Part shown: piece by piece, positions 33,752 through 41,787 of the stretch
Layout of the letters: every line of letters begins with the position of its first letter
Numbering within the stretch: the first letter of the stretch is position 1
NCBI RefSeq assembly: GCF_000430045.1
Contig: NZ_KE387023.1
Location: forward strand, 1,732,518 to 1,778,454
Origin: Calidithermus chliarophilus DSM 9957
Lineage (GTDB): Bacteria; Deinococcota; Deinococci; Deinococcales; Thermaceae
DNA length: 45,937 nt
Direction: 5' to 3'
The notes under the pieces: model-generated
Seen by the model: only the letters and a program-made list of their open reading frames with translations
Database searches by the model: none
What the model was told of the DNA's origin: nothing
Made by a program: the position numbers and the translations under genes

Positions 33752-34510
33752 ATGGACGGAGACTTCAGCCTCTTAGGGCCCATCGACTTGCTGCAAATGC
33801 TCGCCCAGGCCCGGCAGACCGGGGTCTTCCAGGTGCCGGGGGGCAAGGTCTTCATCGACGAGGGCAACCCCATCCATGCCGAGTACCGCGGGCGCAGCGG
33901 CCCCGACGGGCTCTACCAGATCCTCGCGCTCAAGGAAGGGCAATTCCGCTTCTTCAAGGGGGAGGTCGCCACCAAGGAGACCCTGGCGGGCACCCTCGAC
34001 AACTACCTCCTGCAGGCCCTGCGCTACCTCGACAGCCGCGTCGAGATCGGCCCCTTCGACCAACTGGTCGTCGCCGACAGCCAGCGCACCCACAGCCTCA
34101 CGCTCTCGCCCGACGAGCACGGGCTGATCATGCTGCTGGGAAAGCCCGTCTCGGTCATCGACCTCATGGGCCAGACCGGCATGACCTTCGAGGCCATCGT
34201 CTCGCTGGTGGGCCACCTCGCCCGGCTGGGCCTGGTGCGGGTGATCCACCGCACCCCCCACACCGTGCGGATGCGGGTGGAGATGCTGCTACAAGAAGGC
34301 ATCAGCCGCATCGACGCCATGCTCCACAAGGCCTGGAAGCGCCAGTTCGGCGCCTTCGACGCGGTCGAGGTCAGCGTCGAAGGCCGCACCCTCCGCGTCC
34401 CCGTCGAGCCCGCCAGCGGCCTGGGCGCCCAACTCCTGGTCTCCCCCGAGGGCCTGATGTTCTACAACCTGCGCGTGGGGATGGAGGTGCTGGTGTGGCC
34501 GGCAATTTGA
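33752..34510 (+). CDS. DUF4388 (PATAN-like) domain protein
   Basis: 252 residues from ATG 33752. The N-terminal ~100 residues are DUF4388: FSLLGPIDLLQMLAQARQTG, VFIDEGNPIHAEY, GLYQILALKEGQFRFF. This domain is common in Deinococcota, cyanobacteria and myxobacteria in proteins tied to polarity, motility and two-component signalling. Residues ~140-200 look like a winged-helix (GMTFEAIVSLVGHLARLGLV), and the C-terminal ~60 residues are a small beta-rich part. A longer frame from 33668 overlaps the kinase gene and crosses the TACCCT box at 33734-33739, so it is rejected. Transcription would give a ~6-base leader. Confidence 0.8.
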   Translation: MDGDFSLLGPIDLLQMLAQARQTGVFQVPGGKVFIDEGNPIHAEYRGRSGPDGLYQILALKEGQFRFFKGEVATKETLAGTLDNYLLQALRYLDSRVEIGPFDQLVVADSQRTHSLTLSPDEHGLIMLLGKPVSVIDLMGQTGMTFEAIVSLVGHLARLGLVRVIHRTPHTVRMRVEMLLQEGISRIDAMLHKAWKRQFGAFDAVEVSVEGRTLRVPVEPASGLGAQLLVSPEGLMFYNLRVGMEVLVWPAI

Positions 34511-34514
34511 GGGG

Positions 34515-34752
34515 TGGGAAGCGGTCAGCCGTCAGCCCTCAGCCGTCAGCGGGAGGCTAGCGGCCCGTGGCTAGCAGCTCGTGGCGTGTGGGAGTATCCC
34601 CCCCAGCCCCCCTTGCTAAGGGGGGTGACAAGGCGTCTGGCGTCTCGCGTTTCGCGTATTTCGTATCGCGTACGACGTACGACCCGCGCTCAGCGTCCGG
34701 CGTTTAGCGTTTTGCGTTTGGCTATCGGCTATCGGCTATCGACCATCGACTA
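34515..34752. repeat. Heptamer repeat island 11 (forward, second palindrome missing)
   Basis: TCAGCCG/TCAGCCC units, GGCTAGC and GCTCGTG units, CCCCCCTTGCTAAGGGGGG (about 34606-34624) without the CCCTCCCC palindrome, GCGTCTG/GCGTATT units, GTACGAC units, GCGTTTA/GCGTTTG units, GGCTATC x3 and a CCATCGACTA end that forms the stop region of the TPR gene. Confidence 0.9.
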
Positions 34753-35457
34753 ATTCCTCAACAACAAATACACCACCGCCACCACCACGACCAACACCAG
34801 CCACCGGCTGTCGAGGTTGCCCGGCAGGGTGCGGCTGGGGCGCGGGAGGCCCGCGTCGCCGAGGCGGCGGGCGGGGCTGCGGTAGAGCAGGCGCTGTTCG
34901 CGCTTGAGGTGGTGCACCGACTTGCCGATCTGGCCCAGTTTGCGGTAGGCGGCGGCCAGGTTGTGGTGGGCGTGGGGGTAGTCGGGGTTCGACTGCAGCG
35001 CCTTCTCGTACATCAGCACGGCCTCGGCGGTGCGGCCGGCCTCGAGCTCGAGGTTGCCCAGGTTGGTGATCGAGCGGTAGTGGCCGGGGTCGAGCCGCAA
35101 GGAGCGGTCGAAGGCCAGGCGGGCGGCCTCGCGGTCGCCCTCGCGCACCCGGATCACGCCCAGCACGCAGTTGGCCTCGGCGCCCAGGTGGGGGTCGTCG
35201 AGGAAGGGCGCGAGGGCGGCCGGGTCCTCGGCCTCGAAGGCCTTGATCGCCTCGCGGGCGGCGCCCAGGTTGAGGTAGGGGGTGAGGAACTTGGCGTCTT
35301 TCTCGAGGCTGGCGCGGGCCATCTCGTAGCGCTTGTCCCGCAGCCAGGCCCGCAGCTCCAGCAGCGCGGCCAGCCCGGCCTGGTCCCCCCCGGGCGCCAG
35401 GAGGCTCTGCTGCTTGGCTTCGTCGTAGCGGCCCTGCCGCAACAGCTCTTCCATCAT
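34750..35457 (-). CDS. Tail-anchored TPR-repeat protein
   Basis: 235 residues from ATG 35457, preceded by TAGGCT at 35465-35470 (7-base spacing). About four TPR-like helix pairs: EEAKQQS-type first helices, GAEANCVLGVIRVREGDREA, YRSITNLGNLELEAGRTAEA and PHAHHNLAAAYRKLGQIGKS. A basic segment and a single C-terminal membrane helix (WLVLVVVVAVVYLLL) follow, so the TPR part probably faces the cytoplasm as an adaptor. The last codons overlap the edge of repeat island 11. The partner is unknown. The dNTPase gene is upstream on the same strand. Confidence 0.82.
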   Translation of the reverse strand: MMEELLRQGRYDEAKQQSLLAPGGDQAGLAALLELRAWLRDKRYEMARASLEKDAKFLTPYLNLGAAREAIKAFEAEDPAALAPFLDDPHLGAEANCVLGVIRVREGDREAARLAFDRSLRLDPGHYRSITNLGNLELEAGRTAEAVLMYEKALQSNPDYPHAHHNLAAAYRKLGQIGKSVHHLKREQRLLYRSPARRLGDAGLPRPSRTLPGNLDSRWLVLVVVVAVVYLLLRN

Positions 35458-35516
35458 CGCGCCCAGCCTATCAGGTCGGCGGGGCCGGGGCATCCGCCGA
35501 GGTGCCAATTGCCCCC

Positions 35517-36662
35517 TCAGCGGCCGTAGGGGTCGAAGAGCTTGGCGTACTCGTCGAGGGCGTAGCGGTCGGTCATGCCGGCGAGGTAGTCGCACACCGC
35601 GCGGTAGAGGCCCTGGCTCTCGATGGCCCGCTGGACCCCGGGCGGCAGCATGTCGGGCTGGCGGGTGTAGGTCTCGAAGAGCCGCTCGAGCACCAGCTTC
35701 GACTTGCTCACCTGCCGCACCACGTAGTAGTGGCGGTAGAGGTTGGCGAAGAGGAAGCGGCGCAGCTCGACGAGGCGGGGCTTGAGGTGGTCGGAGTAGC
35801 ACGCCAGCAGCGAGGGGTGGGCCCGGACGGCCTCGAGGCTGGCGACGCCGTGCTTCTCCAGCGCCTCGTGGGTAGCCTTCACGCAGTCGGTGATGATCAG
35901 GCCCAGCAGCTCGCGGATGAAGGTGCGGCGCTGGAACTCGCTCAAGGTGCCGAGTTCGAACCCCAGCTCGTCGGCCAGCTCGGCCAGCAGGCGGATCTCC
36001 CCGAGCTGCCCCGGGCGCAGCAGGCCCGAGCGCAGCCCGTCGTCGAGGTCGTGGGCGTTGTAGGCGATCTCGTCGGCCAGGTTGACGATCTGGGCCTCGA
36101 GGCTCGGCCGCCGCTCGACCTCGAGGCCGTCGTCGGGGGTGTCGTAGAGGGTCTCGTGCTTCATGATCCCCTCGCGGGTCTCCCAGGTGAGGTTGAGCCC
36201 GCGGAAGCCGGGGTAGCGCTCCTCGAGGTGGGTCACGATGCGCAGCGACTGCCGGTTGTGGTCGAAGCCGCCGTGGCCGTCCATGAGGTCGTTGAGCACC
36301 CGCTCGCCCGCGTGGCCGAAGGGCGGGTGCCCGAGGTCGTGGGCGAGGGCGATGGTCTCGGCGAGGTCCTCGTTGAGCCCCAGGGCCCGGGCGATGGAGC
36401 GCGCGACCTGGGCGACCTCGAGGGTGTGGGTGAGGCGGGTGCGGTAGTAGTCGCCCTCGTAGTTGACGAAGACCTGGGTCTTGTACTCCAGCCTGCGGAA
36501 GGCGGTGGTGTGGATCACCCGGTCGCGGTCCTTCTGGAAGGGGGTGCGGAAGGCCGACTCCCCCTCCGCGAACTCGCGCCCCCGGCTGTTCGCCGAGGTG
36601 CAGGCGTAGGGGGCGAGGGCGGCAGCCTCGAGCTGCTGGAGCTTCTCACGGCCGTAGAGCAT
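35517..36662 (-). CDS. dNTP triphosphohydrolase (dGTPase-like, HD superfamily)
   Basis: 381 residues, close in size to the Thermus thermophilus dNTPase. It hydrolyses dNTPs to nucleoside and triphosphate. HD-fold metal ligands are seen: RTRLTHTLEVAQVARSIARA (first His), LAHDLGHPPFGHAGE (His-Asp) and ADEIAYNAHDLDDGL (distal Asp). The N-terminal SRGREFAEGESAFRTPFQKD is conserved in the family. The start ATG 36662 follows TACACT (36669-36674, minus strand) with six bases between; longer frames to 37127 cross this promoter and the divergent kinase gene, and are rejected. Confidence 0.93.
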   Translation of the reverse strand: MLYGREKLQQLEAAALAPYACTSANSRGREFAEGESAFRTPFQKDRDRVIHTTAFRRLEYKTQVFVNYEGDYYRTRLTHTLEVAQVARSIARALGLNEDLAETIALAHDLGHPPFGHAGERVLNDLMDGHGGFDHNRQSLRIVTHLEERYPGFRGLNLTWETREGIMKHETLYDTPDDGLEVERRPSLEAQIVNLADEIAYNAHDLDDGLRSGLLRPGQLGEIRLLAELADELGFELGTLSEFQRRTFIRELLGLIITDCVKATHEALEKHGVASLEAVRAHPSLLACYSDHLKPRLVELRRFLFANLYRHYYVVRQVSKSKLVLERLFETYTRQPDMLPPGVQRAIESQGLYRAVCDYLAGMTDRYALDEYAKLFDPYGR

Positions 36663-36668
36663 GCCTGT

Positions 36669-36674
36669 AGTGTA
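36669..36674 (-). promoter_or_regulatory. -10 box TACACT of the dNTPase gene, leaderless
   Basis: Same hexamer as at rel; six bases to the ATG. Confidence 0.6.
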
Positions 36675-36789
36675 CGGGCCCGGGGCGCGGGCGCTGGGTA
36701 AATCCCCGTGGCGCACGTACGGGCCGGGCCCGGCCGCGGGCGCGATTTCCCCGTGACCAATGTGAACCGGCTGGGCCGGGAAGCGCTTG

Positions 36790-36795
36790 TATAGT
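36790..36795 (+). promoter_or_regulatory. -10 box TATAGT of the histidine kinase gene
   Basis: TATAGT is followed by 11 bases containing GGGGGAAGG, a ribosome site, before GTG 36807. A short-leader promoter. Confidence 0.55.
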
Positions 36796-36806
36796 GCGGG
36801 GGAAGG

Positions 36807-39800
36807 GTGGCGGTGAGTACGGCACGCGGGCGGCATCACTACGCAAATCACCTCTGGCTGAACTTGCCGCTGAGCGGGAAGGCCGCCCTGGTGGTCATCC
36901 TGCCGGTGACCATGCTGTGCCTGAGCGTGCTGGCCTCCTTCGCCACCCAGCAGGCCGAGGAGCGCACCCTGCGCCTGGTGAACCAGGCCTACGAGGTCAA
37001 CCGCGCCCTCGACGGCTTCCAGCTGGGCCTCGAGCAGACCGCGGCCATGCTGCGCGGCTACTGGCTGAGCGGCGACCGCGCTTTCCTCCAGCGCTACGCC
37101 GAGGCGTGGGAGCAGGCCCAGCAGCACCTGCGGCGCCTGGGCGAGCTCCAGGCCGAGGGGGTTGGGCGGGAGTACCTCGCCCGCCTGCGGGCGGCGGGCG
37201 AGCAGGTCTATGGGCTGGTCGCCCCCTACACCCGCGACCTACGACCCGACGCGCCGGGGGTGCGGCAGCAACTCGCGGCCCTCACCCGGCGGCAGCGGGA
37301 TTTGCTCGAGGCCCTGCGCGGCGAGATCGCCGCTTACCGCCAGCTCAAGGAGCGGGAGATCGCGCTCGGGCAGGCCCAGGCCGAGCGCCAGCACCAGACC
37401 AGCCGCATGGTGCTGGTGGCCTCGCTGCTGCTGGGGCTGCTCTCGGGGGTCTGGGCGGCGCAGCTTTTGGGCCGGGGCATCGTGCAGCGGGTGCGGGTGC
37501 TGCGGCAGAACGCCCTGCGCATCGCCCGCGACCAGGAACTGCTGCCCCACCAGCCCAGCCGCGACGAGCTGGGCCAGCTCGCCGAGGCCCTGCGCCAGGC
37601 CAAGGAGCTCATCCGCTCCGAGCAGGAGCGGCTCTCGGTGGCCCTGCGCGCCGGGAAGCTCTCGCTGTTCGAGGTCGAGGTCCCCGAGCAGCAGGACAAG
37701 CTCGAGGCCCACGCCGACCTGCTCTTCCGCCGGGGCACCATCGCCGACGAGCGCCCCTCGAGCCTCATGGACATCCTCGAGCGCGCCCACCCCGACGACC
37801 GCGACAAGGTGATGGCCGCCTGGAACCGCGCGCTCGCCACCAAGGAGCCCACCGACCTCGAGTACCGCGTGCTCGACTTCGCCGGGCAGCCGGGCTGGCG
37901 CTCGGTGCGGGCCCAGATCATCCGAAACCGGCTGGTGGGGGTGAGCATCGACATCGACGACCGCAAGAGGGCCGAGGAGGCGCTGCGGCGCGAGCGGGCC
38001 CTGCTGCAGGACATCCTCGAGTACGCCCCGGCCATGATCTTCATCAAGGACGCCCAGGGGCGCTACCTGATGGTCAACCGCGCCTACGAGCTCATCGACG
38101 GGCGCCCGCGCCACGAGATCGTGGGCAGGACCGACTTCGAGCTCTTCCCGCGCGAGATGGCCCGTGCCTTCCGGGCCCACGACCACGAGGTCATGCACCT
38201 CGGCCAGCCCGTCGAGTTCGAAGAGGCCGACCCCCACCGCATCTTCGCCTCCATCAAGTTTCCCTTGCGCACCGCCTCCGGCGAGATCTACGGGCTGTGC
38301 GGCATCTCCACCGACATCACCCACCGCAAGCACATCGAGGCCGCGCTGCGCGACAGCGAGACCCGCTTCCGCCTGCTGGCCGAGGCCAACGTGGCGGGGG
38401 TGGTGATGAGCGACGCCGAGGGCGGGCTGAGCTACGTCAACCAGGCCTACCTCGACATGCTCGGCTACACCCGCGAGGAGTTCGAGCAGGGCAGCATCCG
38501 CTGGACCGAGATCACCCCCCCCGAGTGGCTCCCCGCCGACGAGCGGGGCATCGCCGAGGCGCGCAGGGGCAAGCCCTCGGTCATCTACGAGAAGGAGTAC
38601 CTCCACAAGGACGGCCGCCGGGTGCCGGTGCTGCTGGCCCTCGCGCGCGCGGAGATCGCGGGGCAGGAGCGCTTCATCGTGACCGTGCTCGACCTCTCCG
38701 AGCGCAAGAAGGCCGAGCGCGCCCGCGAGGAGGCCATGGCCCTGCTGCGCACGACCCTGGAGTCGGTGGAGGAGGGCCTGATCGTCACCGACCTCGAGGG
38801 CCGCGCCAAGGTCTACAACCGGCGCTTCCTGGAGATGTGGGGCATCGGGGAGGAGATGCTGGAGGGCGACCTCCTCCGGCGCCACGCGTTCTTCAGCTCC
38901 CAGCTCACGCAACCGGCCGCCTTCCGCCTCGAGCCCACCGGCCTGCTGGCCGACCCCCGCGTCGAGGTGCGCGACACGTTGCGCCTGAAGGACGGGCGGG
39001 TGCTCGAGCTGCTCAGCCGCTCGCAGCAGGCGGGGGGCGAGGTGCTGGGGCGGCTGTGGGCGCTGCGCGACATCACCGCGCAGGTGCAGGCCGCCGCCAG
39101 CCTGCAGGCCGCCAAGGAGGAGGCCGAGCGGGCCAACCGGGCCAAGAGCGAGTTCCTCTCGCGCATGAGCCACGAGCTGCGCACCCCCATGAACGCCATC
39201 CTGGGCTTCGGCCAACTGCTGCGCATGGAGGAGCTCACGCGCGAGCAGTCCGAGAGCGTCGAGCAGATCCTGCGGGCCGGTCGCCACCTGCTCGACCTCA
39301 TCAACGAGGTGCTCGACATCGCCCGCATCGAGGCCGGGCGGATGTCGCTGTCCATCGAGAACGTGGCGATGGACGAGGTGGTGCGCGAGTGCCTCGACCT
39401 GCTGCGCCCCCTCGCCCACGCCCGCGGCCTCGCCCTCGACACCTCCGCCCTCGAGGCCGGGGCCGCCTCGCGCTGCGTCCTGGCCGACCGCCAGCGCCTC
39501 AAGCAGGTCCTGCTCAACCTCTTCTCCAACGCCATCAAGTACAACCGCGAGGGCGGGCGGGTGAGCCTGTCGTGCCAGCGGCGCCCCGCGGGGCGGCTGC
39601 GGCTGAGCGTGCGCGACACGGGGGCGGGCATCCCGCCGGAGAAGCTCGAGCGGCTCTTCCAGCCCTTCGACCGCCTCGACGCCGAGGGCAGCGGGATCGA
39701 GGGCACCGGGCTGGGGCTGGCCCTCTCGCAGCGCCTCGTGGAGGCCATGGACGGCAGGCTGGGGGTCGAGAGCGTGGTCGGGGTGGGCAGCACCTTCTGG

Positions 39801-40271
39801 CTCGAGCTTCCCCTCGCCCAGGCGGAGCCCACCGGGCAGGAGCCCCCGTCCGAGGCCACGCCCCCGCCCCCGGCCCCCCTCCCCGGCGAGGGCCGGACCC
39901 TGCTGTACATCGAGGACAACCTCTCCAACCTGCGCCTGCTCGAGCGCCTGCTGGCCTACCGCCCGGGGCTGCAACTGATCTCGGCGATGCAGGGGCGGCT
40001 GGGCCTCGAGCTCGCCCGCTCCCGCAAGCCCGACCTCATCCTCCTCGACCTCCACCTCCCCGACCTCGCCGGGCAGGAGGTGCTCGCCCGGCTCAAGGCC
40101 GACGCGCACACCTCGGAGATCCCCGTGGTGGTGCTCAGCGCCGACGCCTCCCCCCAGCAGATGCACAGCGCCCTGGCCCGGGGCGCGGTAGAATTCCTGC
40201 CGAAGCCCCTGGACCTCGAGCGATTCGACCTCGTATTGAGCCAAGTGTTGGGGGGTGTGCGTGAAGCCTGA
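36807..40271 (+). CDS. Hybrid sensor histidine kinase: CHASE3-like sensor, HAMP, four PAS, kinase, receiver
   Basis: 1154 residues. Membrane helices at ~23-46 and ~201-222 flank a helical sensor domain of CHASE3 type (ALDGFQLGLEQTAAMLRGYW). HAMP follows, then four PAS modules starting near residues 275, 405, 515 and 645 (for example LQDILEYAPAMIFIKDAQGR and RLLAEANVAGVVMSDAEGG). The kinase core has the phospho-acceptor His789 (SHELRTPMNAILGF), the N box Asn908 (NLFSNAIKYN), DTGAGIPPEKL and GTGLGLAL. A C-terminal receiver has Asp1081 in LILLDLHLP and the KP lysine. The start is GTG 36807; GTG 36813 is possible. It overlaps the HD-GYP gene, so the two are coupled. Confidence 0.94.
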   Translation: MAVSTARGRHHYANHLWLNLPLSGKAALVVILPVTMLCLSVLASFATQQAEERTLRLVNQAYEVNRALDGFQLGLEQTAAMLRGYWLSGDRAFLQRYAEAWEQAQQHLRRLGELQAEGVGREYLARLRAAGEQVYGLVAPYTRDLRPDAPGVRQQLAALTRRQRDLLEALRGEIAAYRQLKEREIALGQAQAERQHQTSRMVLVASLLLGLLSGVWAAQLLGRGIVQRVRVLRQNALRIARDQELLPHQPSRDELGQLAEALRQAKELIRSEQERLSVALRAGKLSLFEVEVPEQQDKLEAHADLLFRRGTIADERPSSLMDILERAHPDDRDKVMAAWNRALATKEPTDLEYRVLDFAGQPGWRSVRAQIIRNRLVGVSIDIDDRKRAEEALRRERALLQDILEYAPAMIFIKDAQGRYLMVNRAYELIDGRPRHEIVGRTDFELFPREMARAFRAHDHEVMHLGQPVEFEEADPHRIFASIKFPLRTASGEIYGLCGISTDITHRKHIEAALRDSETRFRLLAEANVAGVVMSDAEGGLSYVNQAYLDMLGYTREEFEQGSIRWTEITPPEWLPADERGIAEARRGKPSVIYEKEYLHKDGRRVPVLLALARAEIAGQERFIVTVLDLSERKKAERAREEAMALLRTTLESVEEGLIVTDLEGRAKVYNRRFLEMWGIGEEMLEGDLLRRHAFFSSQLTQPAAFRLEPTGLLADPRVEVRDTLRLKDGRVLELLSRSQQAGGEVLGRLWALRDITAQVQAAASLQAAKEEAERANRAKSEFLSRMSHELRTPMNAILGFGQLLRMEELTREQSESVEQILRAGRHLLDLINEVLDIARIEAGRMSLSIENVAMDEVVRECLDLLRPLAHARGLALDTSALEAGAASRCVLADRQRLKQVLLNLFSNAIKYNREGGRVSLSCQRRPAGRLRLSVRDTGAGIPPEKLERLFQPFDRLDAEGSGIEGTGLGLALSQRLVEAMDGRLGVESVVGVGSTFWLELPLAQAEPTGQEPPSEATPPPPAPLPGEGRTLLYIEDNLSNLRLLERLLAYRPGLQLISAMQGRLGLELARSRKPDLILLDLHLPDLAGQEVLARLKADAHTSEIPVVVLSADASPQQMHSALARGAVEFLPKPLDLERFDLVLSQVLGGVREA

Positions 40272-41292
40272 ACCCATGACCATTCTGCTCGTCGACGATG
40301 AACCGGCCAACGTCGTATTCCTCGAGCGCCTGCTGCGCAAGGACGAGGGCCTGCACCTCATCAGCACCCAGGACCCCCGCGAGGTGGCCGGGCTCTACCT
40401 CCGCCACCACCCCGACCTCGTCCTCCTCGACCTGCACATGCCCCACCTCGACGGCTTCGAGGTGCTCGAGCAACTCCAGCGCCTCGACCGCAACACCGAC
40501 CTCGTGCCCAAGGTAGTCCTCACCGCCGACGCCACCCCCGAGGCCCGCCACCGCGCCCTCTCGCTGGGGGCCAAGGACTTCCTCACCAAGCCCCTCGACG
40601 CGCTCGAGGTGCTGCTGCGGGTGAAGAACCACCTCGAGACCCGCCGCCTGCACCGGGCGCTGCAGGGCGAGAACTCCCTGCTCTCCGAGATCGTGCGCGA
40701 CCGCACCCAGGAGCTCGAGGCCGCCCGGCTCGAGGTGCTCGACCGCCTGGCCCGTGCCGCCGAGTACCGCGACGACGAGACCGGCGAGCACGTCAAGCGC
40801 GTCGCCGCCAACGCCGCCCGCCTGGCCGAGGCCTTAGGCCTCGACTTCAACACCGTCGACGTCATCCGCCACACCGCCCCGCTGCACGACGTGGGCAAGA
40901 TCGGCATCTCCGACCTGATCCTCAAGAAGCCGGGCAAGCTCACGCCCGAGGAGTTCGAGGTCATCAAGAGCCACACCGTCATCGGCTCAGGCCTGCTGGC
41001 CGGGGGCCGCACCGAGATGCTGCAAGTCGCCGAGCGCATCGCCCGCTCGCACCACGAGCGCTGGGACGGCACCGGCTACCCCGACGGCCTGGCCGGGGAG
41101 GCGATCCCGCTCGAGGCCCGCATCGTCTCAGTGGTCGACGTCTTCGACGCCCTCACCAGCAAGCGCCCCTACAAGCGGGCCTGGACCGTCGAGGAAGCCC
41201 TGGCCGAGCTCAGGGCCCAGGCCGGGCGGCAATTCGACCCCCGCATCGTCGAGGCGCTGCTGCGCATTCAAATGAACCTCCAGGTCGAGTGA
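40261..41292 (+). CDS. Response regulator with HD-GYP domain (cyclic-di-GMP phosphodiesterase)
   Basis: 343 residues from GTG 40261, which overlaps the kinase stop by 11 bases and has GGGGGG about 6 bases upstream; GTG 40255 and ATG 40276 are alternatives. Receiver domain: DDEPANVVFLERLL, phospho-acceptor Asp57 (LVLLDLHMP), TKPL Lys. After a coiled linker (~120-160) comes HD-GYP: HVKRVAANAARLAEAL, HDVGKIG with His209-Asp210, HHERWDGTGYPDGL with Gly272-Tyr273-Pro274, and VVDVFDALTSKRPYK. HD-GYP proteins linearise c-di-GMP to GMP. All the key residues are present, so activity is expected, controlled by the overlapping kinase. Confidence 0.95.
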   Translation: MKPEPMTILLVDDEPANVVFLERLLRKDEGLHLISTQDPREVAGLYLRHHPDLVLLDLHMPHLDGFEVLEQLQRLDRNTDLVPKVVLTADATPEARHRALSLGAKDFLTKPLDALEVLLRVKNHLETRRLHRALQGENSLLSEIVRDRTQELEAARLEVLDRLARAAEYRDDETGEHVKRVAANAARLAEALGLDFNTVDVIRHTAPLHDVGKIGISDLILKKPGKLTPEEFEVIKSHTVIGSGLLAGGRTEMLQVAERIARSHHERWDGTGYPDGLAGEAIPLEARIVSVVDVFDALTSKRPYKRAWTVEEALAELRAQAGRQFDPRIVEALLRIQMNLQVE

Positions 41293-41316
41293 GGCCTGCT
41301 ATAGTCTGAACTGCTT

Positions 41317-41628
41317 ATGAAGAGATTTCTATTGCTCCTGGGTCTGCTCAGCCTGTTGGTCGCCTGCGTGCCGAGGACGGGGGTGCTCGGGCGTTACTAC
41401 ACCCTGGTCGTTCAGAACAAGTGCTTCGGCAACTACTCGACCGTCTACGTCTACATGGACGGCGCCCAGTTGCTCGGGGCGGTGTCCAGCGGCGAAACCC
41501 GGACCTTCATCAGCATCCCCGAGGGCAGCCGCGAGTTCAAGGCCGTGCCCTCCACCGGCAAGGGCGACCCCTACTTCGTGGCGTACCGGATGGACGCGGA
41601 CAAGACGTGGGTGTTGTGCGGGAAGTAG
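41317..41628 (+). CDS. Small lipoprotein, unknown function
   Basis: 103 residues. The N-terminus is a lipoprotein signal (MKRFLLLLGLLSLLVAC) with the lipobox LVAC and Cys17 as the acylated residue. The remaining ~85 residues are beta-rich (YYTLVVQNKCFGNYSTVYVY, GETRTFISIPEGSREF) and include two further Cys, at residue ~36 and at CGK near the end, which could form a disulphide. TATAGT at 41300-41305 is 11 bases upstream of the ATG. It follows the HD-GYP gene by 24 bases and may belong to the same surface-signalling unit, but it has its own promoter. Confidence 0.8.
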   Translation: MKRFLLLLGLLSLLVACVPRTGVLGRYYTLVVQNKCFGNYSTVYVYMDGAQLLGAVSSGETRTFISIPEGSREFKAVPSTGKGDPYFVAYRMDADKTWVLCGK

Positions 41629-41637
41629 GGGTGAGGG

Positions 41638-41734
41638 GTCGATAGTCGATAGCCAAACGCAAAACGCCCTTTCTTCACCCCCCTTAGCACGGGGGGCCAG
41701 GGGGGATACCCCCTACCCGCGCGCGGGTAGGGGT
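41638..41734. repeat. Heptamer repeat island 12 (reverse, short)
   Basis: GTCGATA/GCCAAAC/GCAAAAC units, a mutated palindrome CCCCCCTTAGCACGGGGGG, and CCCTACCCGCGCGCGGGTAGGG. The first half of the usual module set is missing. Confidence 0.85.
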
Positions 41735-41758
41735 GCAGGGGCGGCCGGCCGCCCCTGC
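41735..41758. terminator. 24-base perfect palindrome, bidirectional terminator
   Basis: GCAGGGGCGGCCGGCCGCCCCTGC, followed by GTTGTCTT on the plus strand, between the convergent lipoprotein and BY-kinase genes. Confidence 0.6.
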
Positions 41759-41787
41759 GTTGTCTTGGTGCGCGGCCCGGCTGGCCC

